Shown here piece after piece: positions 47,851 through 57,109 of a stretch of DNA of 64,000 nt (the first letter of the stretch is position 1; each line of letters opens with the position of its first letter). The stretch is from Massilia sp. Leaf139 (GTDB lineage Bacteria > Pseudomonadota > Gammaproteobacteria > Burkholderiales > Burkholderiaceae_D), in NCBI RefSeq assembly GCF_001424165.1, contig NZ_LMOJ01000012.1:248863-312862 (forward strand). Reading direction: 5' to 3'. The position numbers were made by a program, and so were the translations under genes. Under the pieces are notes generated by a model. It was not told the origin of the DNA. It did not search any database and worked only from the letters and a program-made list of their open reading frames with translations.

Positions 47851-49633
47851 CCACGCTCTCCTCGAGTGGCATTTCCGGAATGATGATGTCGGTGACCGAC
47901 GAATCCGGTGGAATGTTGTCCGCCCTGAGCGCGCTCGCTGCCAGGTCGGCGAAAGTAGGCGCCGCAACGCCGCCGCCGGTGTGGACGGCCCCTTTCGGAT
48001 CGTCGACCATCACGGCGATCACGAAGCGCGGCTTCGACATCGGCGCGATGCCGACAAAGGAACCGACATAGCTCGTATGCGAATAGCGGCCGTCGACGAT
48101 CTTCTGCGCTGTGCCGGTCTTGCCGCCGACGCGGTAGCCGGCGACCTGGGCGCGCGAAGCCGTGCCTTCCGGGCTCACGACGGATTCGAGCATGGTGCGC
48201 ACCTGGGCCGCGGTCTTCGGCGAGATGATCTGCTGGCCGACCGGCTCTTCGTTGAGCTTCACGAACGAGAGCGGGATCATGTCGCCATTGCGGGCGAAGA
48301 CCATGTAGGAACGCGCCATCTGCAAGAGCGAGACCGAGAGGCCGTGGCCGAAGGACATGTTCGCGTATTCGACCGGACGCCAGGATTTCCATGGACGCAC
48401 GCGGCCGGCGGCCGGGCCCGGGAAGCCGAAGCGCGGCGCCTGGCCGTAGCCGAGTTTGGTGTACAGCTCCCACATTTCCTGCGGCGGGATCATCTGAGAG
48501 ATCTTGACCACACCGACGTTCGACGACTTCTGGATGATGCCGCTGGTGGTCAGCATCGGCTTTGGGTGCGAGTCGCGCATGGTGCGCCCGCCCACCGTGA
48601 TGCGGCCGGAGCCGGTGTCGAACACGGTGTTCGGGGTGATGATCTTCTTTTCCAGGCCGAGCGCCACCGTGAACGGCTTGATGATCGAACCCGGCTCATA
48701 GGTGTCGGTGATGACGCGGTTGCGCAGCTGTTCGCCGGTGAGCTTCTTGCGGTCGTTCGGGTTGTAGGTCGGGTAGTTGGCCAGCGCCAGCACCTCGCCC
48801 GTGTGCACGTCGAGCACGACGGCGGCGCCGGCCTTGGCGTTGAACTTCTCGACCGCGTTCTTGATGCTGGTGAAGGCGATGTACTGGAGCTTGGAATCGA
48901 CCGACAGGGTCAAATCCTTGCCGTCATGCGGCTCGCGCGACAGGCCCAGGTCTTCGACGATGCGGCCCAGGCGGTCCTTGATCACCTTGCGGCTGCCCGG
49001 CACGCCGACCAGCGACTTCTGCTGCGCCAGCTCCATGCCTTCCTGGCCCACGTCTTCGACGTTGGTGAAGCCGACCATGTGGGTCATGACTTCGCCCTGC
49101 GGGTAGAAGCGCTTGTATTCCTTGCGGGTGTCGAGGCCGCTGATTTTCAGCTTGTCGATCTTGGCGATGACGTCCATCTCGACCTGGCGCTTCAGGTAGA
49201 CGAAGGTGCGGTCGGAATCGAGCTTCTTGCGCAGTTCGGATTCCGGCATCTCGAGCAGGCGCGCCAGTTCCGCCAGCTTTTCCGGCGGCGAGGCCAGCAC
49301 GTCTTCGGGGATCGCCCACACGGCTTTCACCGGCAGCGAGGATGCCAGCACCTGGCCGTGGCGATCCATGATCTTGCCGCGCGTGGCAGGCAGTTCGAGC
49401 GTGCGCTCGTAGCGGCTCTTGCCCTGCTTTTGCAGGAACTGGGTCGACATGGCCTGCAGCCACAGTGCGCGCAGGCCGAGCGCGGCAAAGGCTGCGAACA
49501 GCACGAACAGCACGACGCGCGAGCGCCAGTCGGGCAGGCGCACGGCCAGCACCGGGCTCTTCGAGAAGGCCATGCCCTTGGCGGCGGCGACGCGCCCCGT
49601 GCGGCTGGACGTAAACGGCTTGTCGCGCTTCAT
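47840..49633 (-). CDS. ftsI: Septal peptidoglycan transpeptidase FtsI (PBP3)
   Basis: A 597-residue class B penicillin-binding protein. One membrane anchor at about 39-58, pedestal domain (about 70-240), then the transpeptidase domain with Ser316 in SIIK, the SSN motif at 370-372 and KTG at 505-507. It cross-links septal wall with FtsW. Its ATG overlaps the ftsL stop (ATGA). Confidence 0.98.
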   Translation of the reverse strand: MKRDKPFTSSRTGRVAAAKGMAFSKSPVLAVRLPDWRSRVVLFVLFAAFAALGLRALWLQAMSTQFLQKQGKSRYERTLELPATRGKIMDRHGQVLASSLPVKAVWAIPEDVLASPPEKLAELARLLEMPESELRKKLDSDRTFVYLKRQVEMDVIAKIDKLKISGLDTRKEYKRFYPQGEVMTHMVGFTNVEDVGQEGMELAQQKSLVGVPGSRKVIKDRLGRIVEDLGLSREPHDGKDLTLSVDSKLQYIAFTSIKNAVEKFNAKAGAAVVLDVHTGEVLALANYPTYNPNDRKKLTGEQLRNRVITDTYEPGSIIKPFTVALGLEKKIITPNTVFDTGSGRITVGGRTMRDSHPKPMLTTSGIIQKSSNVGVVKISQMIPPQEMWELYTKLGYGQAPRFGFPGPAAGRVRPWKSWRPVEYANMSFGHGLSVSLLQMARSYMVFARNGDMIPLSFVKLNEEPVGQQIISPKTAAQVRTMLESVVSPEGTASRAQVAGYRVGGKTGTAQKIVDGRYSHTSYVGSFVGIAPMSKPRFVIAVMVDDPKGAVHTGGGVAAPTFADLAASALRADNIPPDSSVTDIIIPEMPLEESVDGA

Positions 49634-49905
49634 TGCGCGCCCTCCGCCGTCAGGTACTGGGTGCGGGCCGGGGTCAGCGGAGTCATATTCAATTCGGTCC
49701 GGGCAATCTGTTCGATGCGTTCGCTTTTACCCAGCGTCGATTGGTCCAGCTGCAGCTGGGCCCAGTCGATGTCGAGCTGGCGTCCCGTCTGCTGCAGGCG
49801 CTCGAGCTCGATGAACAGGTGGCGCGCCTGGTAGCGCGCGTTCACGAGCGTCAGGCCGCAGGCGATCAGGCCGGCCGCCAGCACGATGTTGAGCTTGTTG
49901 CTCAT
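49630..49905 (-). CDS. ftsL: Cell division protein FtsL
   Basis: A 91-residue bitopic protein: membrane helix at about 5-21 and a leucine-rich coiled coil ([20 protein letters not shown], about 34-53) typical of FtsL, which pairs with FtsB and activates FtsWI. Sequence is poorly conserved in the family; the call relies on size, topology and its place between rsmH and ftsI. Both ends overlap neighbours by ATGA. Confidence 0.92.
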   Translation of the reverse strand: MSNKLNIVLAAGLIACGLTLVNARYQARHLFIELERLQQTGRQLDIDWAQLQLDQSTLGKSERIEQIARTELNMTPLTPARTQYLTAEGAQ

Positions 49906-50876
49906 TTCGCCGTGCCCTTCGCCACGTCGTCGAGGCGTTCGGCCACGCGCAGCACCGCCGAGCGGGCGCGCGGGTTGGCGTCGACTTCCGCATCGGACGG
50001 CTTGATCTTGGCGATCAGCTTCATCTGCGGCTGCGGCAGGTCGACGGCACGGATCGGCAGGCGGCGGTCCGGCTGCGCCACCTTGGCTTTGCTGGCCAGG
50101 AATTGCTTGACCATGCGGTCTTCGAGCGAGTGGAAGCTGATCACCGACATGCGCGCGCCTGGCGCGAGCATGGCGTAGGCAGCCGTCAGCCCTGCCTCGA
50201 GGTCCTCAAGCTCTTTATTGATGAAAATCCGGATAGCCTGAAAGGTACGGGTGGCCGGATCCTTGCCTTTTTCCCTAGTCTTGACCGCGTCTGCCACGAT
50301 TGCGGCAAGCTGGCGTGTGCTTGAAATTGGCTCGATTGCCCGGCGAGCAACAACCGCCTTTGCAATCTGAAAAGCAAACCGTTCTTCCCCATAATCACGT
50401 ATAACCTTTTCCAGTTGTTGTTCGGTCGCCGTGGCTACCCATTCGGCGGCCGAAAGTCCGCGTGTCGTGTCCATCCGCATGTCGAGCGGGCCGTCGTTGC
50501 GGAAGCTGAATCCGCGTGTGGCGTCGTCGACCTGGGGCGAAGAGATGCCCAGGTCGAGCAGGATGCCGTCCACCTGCGCCACGCCCCGGGCGGCCAAGGC
50601 CGAGCCCATGGTGGCGAAGCTGTCGTGGACGATCGAGAATCGTGGGTCGTGGATCTGCTCGGCGGTGGCGATCGCCATCGGATCCTTGTCGAAGGCGACC
50701 AGGCGGCCGTTCGGCCCCAGGCGCGACAGGATCAGGCGGCTGTGGCCGCCACGGCCGAACGTGCCGTCTATATAGATGCCGTCGGCGCGAACGCCGGCCA
50801 GGTCGAGCGCATCGACCGCTTCGTCAAGCAGCACCGTGCGATGCTGCAATTCGGGCACCGGAGTGGCAATCGTCAT
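49902..50876 (-). CDS. rsmH: 16S rRNA (cytosine(1402)-N(4))-methyltransferase
   Basis: A 324-residue SAM-dependent methyltransferase (MraW). SAM-binding motif [16 protein letters not shown] lies at about 35-50; [14 protein letters not shown] and [13 protein letters not shown] are family hallmarks. It methylates N4 of C1402 in 16S rRNA. The ATG at 50876 is 7 bp after the mraZ stop and is preceded by GAGG. Confidence 0.98.
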   Translation of the reverse strand: MTIATPVPELQHRTVLLDEAVDALDLAGVRADGIYIDGTFGRGGHSRLILSRLGPNGRLVAFDKDPMAIATAEQIHDPRFSIVHDSFATMGSALAARGVAQVDGILLDLGISSPQVDDATRGFSFRNDGPLDMRMDTTRGLSAAEWVATATEQQLEKVIRDYGEERFAFQIAKAVVARRAIEPISSTRQLAAIVADAVKTREKGKDPATRTFQAIRIFINKELEDLEAGLTAAYAMLAPGARMSVISFHSLEDRMVKQFLASKAKVAQPDRRLPIRAVDLPQPQMKLIAKIKPSDAEVDANPRARSAVLRVAERLDDVAKGTAK

Positions 50877-50883
50877 CCGTGCC

Positions 50884-51312
50884 TCAGAAAGAGAAATTGG
50901 AAAGTACATCGGGCATGCCGCCGGCGACGGCGGATGCTTCATCGGCGGCCAGCTTGGCGGCGTCCCAGATTTCGAAATGGGTGCCCATGCCAAGCATCAT
51001 CACTTCTTTTTCCAGGCCGACGGCAGCGCGCAGTTCGGGCGAGATCAGGACGCGGCCGGCGCTGTCCATCTCGACATCGCAGGCGTTACCAAGGAAAATG
51101 CGCTGCCAGGCGCGCGCCGACATGGGCCAGGCGGCGATCTGGTCGCGGTGGGTTTCCCAGACGGGACGGGGGAAAAACAACAGGCAGCCGTGCGGGTGGC
51201 GGGTGAGCGTGAGGCGGCCTTCGCATTGCAGCGCGAGGGCGTCACGATGCTTTGCCGGAATCGACATCCGGCCCTTCGCATCGAGATTGATCGCTGACGC
51301 GCCTTGAAACAC
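50884..51312 (-). CDS. mraZ: Transcriptional regulator MraZ
   Basis: A 142-residue AbrB-like DNA-binding protein, first gene of the dcw cluster. It has the two conserved D-x3-R units (Asp11/Arg15 in DAKGRMSIP and Asp83/Arg87 in DSAGRVLIS) of the duplicated MraZ fold. The start is GTG at 51312. It represses its own operon in E. coli by binding TGGG-type repeats; matching boxes lie just upstream at 51377-51411. Confidence 0.97.
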   Translation of the reverse strand: MFQGASAINLDAKGRMSIPAKHRDALALQCEGRLTLTRHPHGCLLFFPRPVWETHRDQIAAWPMSARAWQRIFLGNACDVEMDSAGRVLISPELRAAVGLEKEVMMLGMGTHFEIWDAAKLAADEASAVAGGMPDVLSNFSF

Positions 51313-51376
51313 GTAAATACCTAGCTTGGAGAGTTTTCAGTTTAGTTGTTTTGCGCGCCGGGAGAATTCATTTTCT

Positions 51377-51411
51377 CCCACAAAACTGCACTTTTTCACA
51401 CCGTTTCCCAC
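51377..51411 (-). promoter_or_regulatory. MraZ operator: four boxes at 10-bp spacing
   Basis: Read on the minus strand the boxes are GTGGG, GTGTG, GTGCA and GTGGG, starting at 51411, 51401, 51391 and 51381, i.e. exactly one helical turn apart. Known MraZ sites are three or four GTGGG/TGGGN-type repeats at 10-bp intervals near the mra promoter. The outer two match best; the inner two are degenerate. Confidence 0.8.
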
Positions 51412-51438
51412 TTTAGAGGAAGCGTTGTTACTGGTCAA
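51410..51438 (-). promoter_or_regulatory. Promoter of the dcw cluster (Pmra)
   Basis: Minus strand: -35 TTGACC (51438-51433), 17-bp spacer, -10 TAAAGT (51415-51410). The first MraZ box overlaps the end of the -10 element, so bound MraZ would block initiation. Predicted transcript leader is about 90 nt. The rest of the 51439-51757 gap is AT-rich and without a gene; it should also hold the promoter of the rightward AAA gene. Confidence 0.8.
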
Positions 51439-51763
51439 GCGAATTCCGGTAGGAAAAATCCGGATTTTGTTAATGAAATGAAGGACTTAGCGCGTAACGC
51501 TCAAGCAGTGTCAAGACAAAATCTCTCGGAAAATTAAGCACTTAGCTTAAAGTGTGAAAGTCTTACCTCATCTAGACAGGTTGCTTACACCGTTGCTTTA
51601 TAGAAAATTTTTCTGTAAAGACGGCTCTTCTCTTATGCGCAGCTACAACCCACACTGCACAGCAGGAAATTGCAGATTCATGCGGGAAGGATTAGGATTT
51701 CTCAGCGCCCGGCAGTTCGGCGAACCCGGGCGTTGATGTTGTCGTAATCGCAAGGAGATGAAC

Positions 51764-52726
51764 TTGAGCCTCCACCTGAGCCTGACCATCGCCCGCACCC
51801 GCACCGTCTACGACCTGCTCGACGTCCAGGATGCCCTCGATCGCAGCCGCGGCCGCTCGCCCGAGCTCGAAGCCTTCTACGAACGCATGCTGGGGGCCGG
51901 GCCCGAACGTTTCGTCACCACCCCCGCCTCGACCGACGCACTTGATCCGCTGTTCGAGGAATGCCCGAATTTCGACAGCGTGCTGGACGACCTGGCGCGC
52001 TACCTGCGCCTGGCCCATGCCGGCAACAAGGGCTTCAATGTCATGCCGATCCTGCTGCTGGGCGGGCCGGGCGTGGGCAAGACCCATTTCGCCAAGCGCC
52101 TGGCGCGCGTGATGGGCACCGACTGCGAGCTGATCAGCATGAACGCGCTCTCGGCCGGCTTCGTCATCACCGGAAGCTCGGCCAGCTGGCGCGGCGCCAA
52201 ATGCGGCAAGGTGGCCGAGCGCCTGGTGCGCGGCCAGTATGCCAATCCCGTCGTCGTGCTCGACGAAGTGGAAAAGGCAAGCGGCTCCTCGCAGTCCGAT
52301 CCGCTGGCCGCCCTCTACCAGCTGCTGGAACCGGAAACGGCGCGCGCCTTCCGCGACGAGTTCATCGACGTCGAGATCGACGCCAGCCAGATCTTCTGGG
52401 TGCTGACGGCGAATTCGACCGAGGGCATCCCGGCGCCGCTGCTGAACCGGATGGCCGTCTACGAAGTGCCGGCGCCGACGCCCGAGCAGGCCGCCGGCAT
52501 CGCCCAGCGCATGGTTGCGGCGCTGCTGGTGGAATTGAATTTGTCCGGCTTCGACGCGCGCCTGGCGGATGCGGTGCTCGACAAGCTGGCCGGTGTCGCC
52601 CCGCGCGACCTGCGCAAAGTCCTGCTCGACAGCCTGGGGTATGCGGTGGCCGATGGGCGCGGGCACGTGACGCCTGAAGACGTGCGGCTGCGGCCGCTGC
52701 CGGGGCGGGCGCGGATCGGGTTTTAG
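51764..52726 (+). CDS. Lon-like AAA ATPase without a protease domain
   Basis: A 320-residue ATPase. Walker A GGPGVGKT is near residue 100 and Walker B VVVLDEVEK near 166. The following SSQSDPLAALYQLLEPE and WVLTANSTEGIPAPLLNRM match the Lon ATPase module, but the Ser-Lys protease domain is absent. I chose TTG at 51764 because AAGGAG (51752-51757) is 6 bp before it; the ATG at 51758 directly abuts AAGGAG, too close for normal initiation. It is divergent from mraZ. Substrate and role are unknown; a chaperone or remodelling factor is plausible. Confidence 0.85.
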   Translation: MSLHLSLTIARTRTVYDLLDVQDALDRSRGRSPELEAFYERMLGAGPERFVTTPASTDALDPLFEECPNFDSVLDDLARYLRLAHAGNKGFNVMPILLLGGPGVGKTHFAKRLARVMGTDCELISMNALSAGFVITGSSASWRGAKCGKVAERLVRGQYANPVVVLDEVEKASGSSQSDPLAALYQLLEPETARAFRDEFIDVEIDASQIFWVLTANSTEGIPAPLLNRMAVYEVPAPTPEQAAGIAQRMVAALLVELNLSGFDARLADAVLDKLAGVAPRDLRKVLLDSLGYAVADGRGHVTPEDVRLRPLPGRARIGF

Positions 52727-52764
52727 CCGCTGGGTGCGGGAGCGTTCATTGGTTCTCGGGCGGC

Positions 52765-52968
52765 GCGTATCACCGCGTGGGCGGCGCACGCTTTTCGCTG
52801 ACGCTTTCTCCACGATGGAGCCGCCCACCCTACGCTTATCTCGATTCGAAAACCCCTGATACCGTAGGGGTCATCGTGGCCAATGGCCGCGATGACGGTT
52901 TCACCGGGCTGCTCCACCCGTACAGGAAAAATCATCGAAAAGCGAGCGCAGCCCACGCGGCGATACGC
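52765..52968. repeat. Inverted-repeat element between genes
   Basis: The 33-bp arms 52765-52797 and 52936-52968 are inverted copies with four mismatches (GCGTATC-CCGCGTGGGC and its complement). Inside lies a second hairpin, GTCATCGTGGCC/GGCCGCGATGAC (52870-52896), and a GCCGCCCACCCTACG stretch. It fills most of the 328-bp gap 52727-53054 and looks like a MITE-type or REP-type unit. A related GTAGGGCGGGC palindrome occurs at 27519. Confidence 0.7.
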
Positions 52969-53054
52969 GTCCCCACCCGATCGCGCCCGTGAGCGTCAGC
53001 CACCAAACACCACGCAGCGCTAGAATGAAGCCATCACTTCAACCAGAGAGCCCC

Positions 53055-53753
53055 ATGACCGAGTTCGCCTTCACTCCGCCCGCCACGCCTTCGCTCGCCA
53101 TCTTCGGCAGCAGCGCCCGCTTCCCGATCCGCCGCGTCTTCTGCGTCGGCCGCAACTATGCGACCCATGCGCGCGAGATGGGCAGCGATCCGGATCGCGA
53201 GCCGCCCTTCTTCTTCACCAAGCCGGCCGACGCCGTGGTGCCGGCCGAAGGCGCCCTGCCCTATCCGCCGGCAACGCGCGACCTGCACCACGAGATCGAA
53301 CTGGTCGTCGCCCTGCGCGCCGGCGGCGCCGACATTCCGGCCGACGAGGCATTGAGCAAGGTGTGGGGCTATGGCGTCGGCATCGACCTGACCCGGCGCG
53401 ACCTGCAGGCGGTGGCCAAGGAAGCGGGCCGCCCGTGGGACATGGCGAAAGGCTTCGACGCCTCCGCGCCCTGCACGCCGCTGCGTCCGGTCAGCGCCTT
53501 CGGCCATCCCACCGAGAATGCCTGCATCCGCATGCTGGTCAACGGCGAAGTGCGCCAGGACGGCTGCCTGGACGAGATGATCTGGCCGATCGCCGACATC
53601 ATCAGCCACCTGTCGCGCCTGGTGACGCTGGCGCCGGGCGACCTGATCTTCACGGGCACGCCGGGCGGCGTCGGCGCCCTGCAGCCGGGCGACCGGGTGC
53701 ATGGCGAAGTGGCGGGGGTCGACGAGTTCGATCTTGAGATCGTCGAGAAGTAA
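53055..53753 (+). CDS. Fumarylacetoacetate hydrolase family protein
   Basis: A 232-residue member of the FAH superfamily, which act as hydrolases, decarboxylases or isomerases on acylpyruvates and related compounds. Conserved features: FCVGRNYATHAREM, FFFTKPADA, the metal-binding HHEIELVVAL (Glu residues about 78-80), GYGVGIDLTRRDLQ and FTGTPGGVGAL. The domain is a single FAH unit without extra parts. The ATG at 53055 is the usual family start. Substrate unknown; closest in style to the YcgM/FAHD1 type. Confidence 0.9.
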   Translation: MTEFAFTPPATPSLAIFGSSARFPIRRVFCVGRNYATHAREMGSDPDREPPFFFTKPADAVVPAEGALPYPPATRDLHHEIELVVALRAGGADIPADEALSKVWGYGVGIDLTRRDLQAVAKEAGRPWDMAKGFDASAPCTPLRPVSAFGHPTENACIRMLVNGEVRQDGCLDEMIWPIADIISHLSRLVTLAPGDLIFTGTPGGVGALQPGDRVHGEVAGVDEFDLEIVEK

Positions 53754-53786
53754 GCACGCAGGGGCGCATGCGCCCTTTTGACCGGC

Positions 53787-54326
53787 CTAGCGCCCCGTCT
53801 GCGCCGCCCGCAGGGCCGCCAGAAATCGCTCCGGCTGCTCGACGCTGATCAGCAGCGCCGGGCCGCTGCGCGCAGGCAGGTAGACGACGCGCTCGCGGTC
53901 GGTCAGCAACACCACGATGGCGCCGCCATCGCGTGCGGTGTACCAGCCCGCCGCATACCCAGGCAGGCCGATGCCGTTGGTGCGCACGCCAAGCCGGGCT
54001 TCGGGAATCGCGTCGTAGCGGCCGCTGCGCGCCCGTGCCAGGTCGAACTCCGCCAGCGGCCGCTCCGCCTGGTAGAAGTGCGCCGCGTGCAGCACGATCC
54101 GGTCGCCGTCGAGGCGCAGTTCGTTGTCCGACATCGTGAAGGCGAGCGCCGCCGTCAGGGGCACGATCAGGATCGTCGCCAGGCCGATATTGCGCAGGGT
54201 AAGCGCGGGGCCATCGCGGCGCCGCACCAGCAGCGGCGCGGCCACCACCGACACGGCAATGGCGAACACCGTCCAGTACACGAGGTCGGCCACTGCGGGA
54301 ACCGCAAAGGTAGTGGCGCCGTTCAA
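53787..54326 (-). CDS. Membrane protein with bacterial PH-like domain
   Basis: A 179-residue protein with two N-terminal hydrophobic helices (about 12-31 and 45-63) and a C-terminal beta-rich domain with [20 protein letters not shown], a pattern of bacterial PH-like (bPH) domains. The start is TTG at 54326, overlapping the glpK stop as TTGA; no ATG in this frame precedes the first helix. It is therefore translationally coupled to glpK. Function unknown. Confidence 0.75.
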   Translation of the reverse strand: MNGATTFAVPAVADLVYWTVFAIAVSVVAAPLLVRRRDGPALTLRNIGLATILIVPLTAALAFTMSDNELRLDGDRIVLHAAHFYQAERPLAEFDLARARSGRYDAIPEARLGVRTNGIGLPGYAAGWYTARDGGAIVVLLTDRERVVYLPARSGPALLISVEQPERFLAALRAAQTGR

Positions 54327-55810
54327 TGCTCGACCCAGCCCTTGGCATGCTCGACCGCCCGCGCCCAGCGTGCGCGCAACTCGGCGCGCAGTTCGGCCGG
54401 CATGTCGGGCTCGAAGCGGCGCTCGGCGCACCACAGGGCCTGGATCTCTTCGCGCGAACGCCAGAAGCCTTCGGCCAGCCCGGCCAGGTAGGCCGCGCCC
54501 AGCGCCGTCGTCTCGGTGACGAGCGGGCGCACCACCGGCACGCCCAACAGATTGGCCTGGAACTGCATCAATAAATCGTTGCGTGCGGCGCCGCCGTCGG
54601 CGCGCACTTCCATCACCGGACAGGCCGCGTCCTTCTGCATCGCCGCCAGCAGTTCCGCGCTCTGGTAAGCGATGGCTTCCACCGCCGCGCGCGCGATGTG
54701 GGCGGCGGTGGTGCCGCGGGTCATGCCGACGATAGTGCCGCGCGCATACGCATCCCAGTGCGGCGCGCCCAGGCCGACAAAGGCCGGCACCAGCATCACG
54801 CCGCCGGCATCCGGCACCGAGGTGGCCAGCGCCTCGACCTCGCTCGAGTCCTTGATGATGCCGAGACCGTCGCGCAGCCATTGCACCGTGGCGCCGCCCA
54901 TGAAGACGCTGCCCTCGAGCATGTAGTCGGTGCGGCCGTCGACCTTCCAGCCGATGGTGGCCAGCAGGCGGTTGCGCGAGACCGGCGGCACATAACCCGA
55001 ATGCATCAGCATGAAGCAGCCGGTGCCATAAGTGTTCTTGACCATGCCCTTGTCGTAGCAGGCCTGGCCGAAGGTCGCCGCCTGCTGGTCGCCGGCGATG
55101 CCGGACAGGGGAATCGGCGCGCCGAACCATTCGCTATGGACTTTGCCCACCTGGCCCGAACTGCGCACGACTTCCGGCAGCATCGCCTCGGGCACGCCGA
55201 ACAGCTCGAGCAGCGCCGGATCCCAGCGCATCGTATGGATGTTGTAGAGCATCGTGCGCGACGCATTGCTCACGTCGGTGACATGGCGCCCGCAAAGTTT
55301 AAAGGCGAGCCAGCTGTCGATGGTGCCGAAGCACAATTCGCCGCGCTCGGCCCGTTCGCGCGCGCCGGGCACGTTCTCCAGCAGCCATTGCAGCTTGGTG
55401 GCGGAAAAATAGGCGTCCAGCTCGAGCCCGGTGCTGCGCGCGATCTGGCGTGCATGGCCCGCTTCGCGCAGGCGGTCGCAGGCGCCGGCGGTGCGCCGAT
55501 CCTGCCAGACGATGGCGCGCGCGATGGGTGCTCCGGTCGCGCGATCCCAGACGACGGTGGTCTCGCGCTGGTTGGCGATGCCGATAGCGGCGATCTGCGA
55601 TGCCGGCACGCGGCTGTCGGAGATGACCTTGCGCGCGCAGGCGAGCTGGCTGTTCCAGATGTCGAGGGCATCGTGCTCGACCCATCCGGGCTGCGGGAAA
55701 TGCTGGGGATACTCCTGCTGGGCGCAGGCGAACACCTGCCCCTGGCGGTCGAACAGGATGGCGCGGGAACTGGTCGTTCCCTGATCCAGGGCGAGGACGT
55801 ATTGGGGCAT
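54323..55810 (-). CDS. glpK: Glycerol kinase
   Basis: A 495-residue FGGY-family kinase that phosphorylates glycerol to glycerol-3-phosphate. The N-terminal [16 protein letters not shown] is the phosphate-binding motif; [17 protein letters not shown] and [15 protein letters not shown] are family signatures. Length is typical. No glpF or glpD lies beside it, so it seems to work apart from a glp operon. Confidence 0.97.
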   Translation of the reverse strand: MPQYVLALDQGTTSSRAILFDRQGQVFACAQQEYPQHFPQPGWVEHDALDIWNSQLACARKVISDSRVPASQIAAIGIANQRETTVVWDRATGAPIARAIVWQDRRTAGACDRLREAGHARQIARSTGLELDAYFSATKLQWLLENVPGARERAERGELCFGTIDSWLAFKLCGRHVTDVSNASRTMLYNIHTMRWDPALLELFGVPEAMLPEVVRSSGQVGKVHSEWFGAPIPLSGIAGDQQAATFGQACYDKGMVKNTYGTGCFMLMHSGYVPPVSRNRLLATIGWKVDGRTDYMLEGSVFMGGATVQWLRDGLGIIKDSSEVEALATSVPDAGGVMLVPAFVGLGAPHWDAYARGTIVGMTRGTTAAHIARAAVEAIAYQSAELLAAMQKDAACPVMEVRADGGAARNDLLMQFQANLLGVPVVRPLVTETTALGAAYLAGLAEGFWRSREEIQALWCAERRFEPDMPAELRAELRARWARAVEHAKGWVEH

Positions 55811-55953
55811 CGATGTCTCCGCAAGAAGCCTGCATGGGCGCCTGCCGGCTACTGGCGCCGATGCATTGTAGCCAGAGTCTATTTTTTCAGGCGGTTGTTT
55901 TCTTTATGGCAATAAAACCTTACAATGCGCCATTTGCGACTTGTCAGATTACC

Positions 55954-56625
55954 ATGGGTCTACGTCTTACCTTGTCCTGTATTCTGCTGTTGTCGCTCAC
56001 TGGCTGCGGGAGCACGCCAATCAGCCCCGCAGCGCCGCAAGAAACGACCGGAGCGCGGCCGGTTGCGATCGTTACCCGTCAACAGCTGGAAGCCAGCGGC
56101 GCAACGACGCTTTCCGAGTATGTCCGTGACTCGACCTTTCTCGCTATTCCAGCACCCGACGATACAGTCCTCTTGATCAATGCTCCAGGTGGTGCCTTTC
56201 ATCAATTTAAGACCGACACCATCGATGCCCCGCTTGACATGACTGTTGAACTGACGATCAAGCGAATCAACACGCACCCACGATTTGGACCGCGCGGCGG
56301 CGTATGCGTGAGCAGCGGCGCTTCGGATCATCACGCCTGCATTTACGTTGAACGGCGTCACGCCGACGGCACAGAACTACAGGTCAAAAGGAATCTGTAC
56401 AAAGGCAAGGCACTGATGTCGAGTGTGCCGATGGCAGGCGGCTTCGAAGTGGGCAGCCCGATCATGATCGGCTTGCGTTCGCGCGCCGACGCCATCGAGT
56501 TCAAGGTCGACGACGGCGCCTGGCAGATGCAGGCGCTTCCATTCAGTCCGCAGCCCATTGACGTGCTTTGTGCGTCGGCAGTGTGCAAGTTGCACCTCCG
56601 TCCCGGAACCAAGGCAGCGGATTGA
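55954..56625 (+). CDS. Putative lipoprotein of unknown function
   Basis: A 223-residue protein with a lipoprotein signal: MGLRLTLSCILLLSLTGCGS, where LTGC is a good lipobox (Cys18). After a Pro/Ala linker there is VAIVTRQQLEASGATTLSEY, which looks like the start of a TonB-receptor plug, but no beta-barrel follows. The remainder is a compact beta-rich domain with Cys pairs (CVSS, CIYV, LCASAVCKL). The ATG at 55954 is the start that produces the lipobox. Family not recognised. Confidence 0.7.
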   Translation: MGLRLTLSCILLLSLTGCGSTPISPAAPQETTGARPVAIVTRQQLEASGATTLSEYVRDSTFLAIPAPDDTVLLINAPGGAFHQFKTDTIDAPLDMTVELTIKRINTHPRFGPRGGVCVSSGASDHHACIYVERRHADGTELQVKRNLYKGKALMSSVPMAGGFEVGSPIMIGLRSRADAIEFKVDDGAWQMQALPFSPQPIDVLCASAVCKLHLRPGTKAAD

Positions 56626-56633
56626 AAATTCAG

Positions 56634-56979
56634 TGTAAAGCAGGCCGATAGGCCGGATTCTGTGTAGTGGTCTCCCTTGCGGGACGCCCCTATGACAGCC
56701 ATTCCTCTAGGCGCCGAATTACTCCGGCGCTCAAGCTTCCTACCCGCACGCTCCGCGAGCAACATCAACGCGTGCCTATTTGGAATTGCTCCGAGTGGAG
56801 GTTACCGCGTTTCACCGTAACTGAATACGCTCGTCTCTGTGGCCCTATTCCTCGCCTTATACCAGGCTTGCGCCTGGCTTTCGGCGGACGGCCGTTAACC
56901 GTCACCCCGCTCTGTGGAGTCCGGACCTTCCTCCCGCCGGTACCTTGCGATACCAGCCAGCGGCTGTCTGGCCTGCTTC
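56634..56979 (-). ncRNA. rnpB: RNase P RNA (bacterial class A)
   Basis: About 346 nt, transcribed leftward. The 5' end GAAGCAGGCCAGACAGCCGC pairs with the 3' end GGCCTGCTTTACACT to form helix P1. Class A landmarks are present: GGGAGGAAGGTCCGGACTCC (CR-I), the GAGCGGGGTGACGG region and the terminal CACTACACAGAATCCGGCC. It is the catalytic subunit that trims tRNA 5' ends. A -10 box TACAAT (56994-56989) lies about 10 bp upstream of the predicted 5' end. Confidence 0.95.
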
Positions 56980-57109
56980 ACGGGCAGCATTGTAACCTAC
57001 GATAGTCTGGGTGCCGTCATTTCTGAAAATCGGTGTCGCCATTTCAAAAGCCCGAGGTCGGTCGATTGCATAGAATGCCACGATGCCCAACTAAACGGAT
57101 GACCGACAC

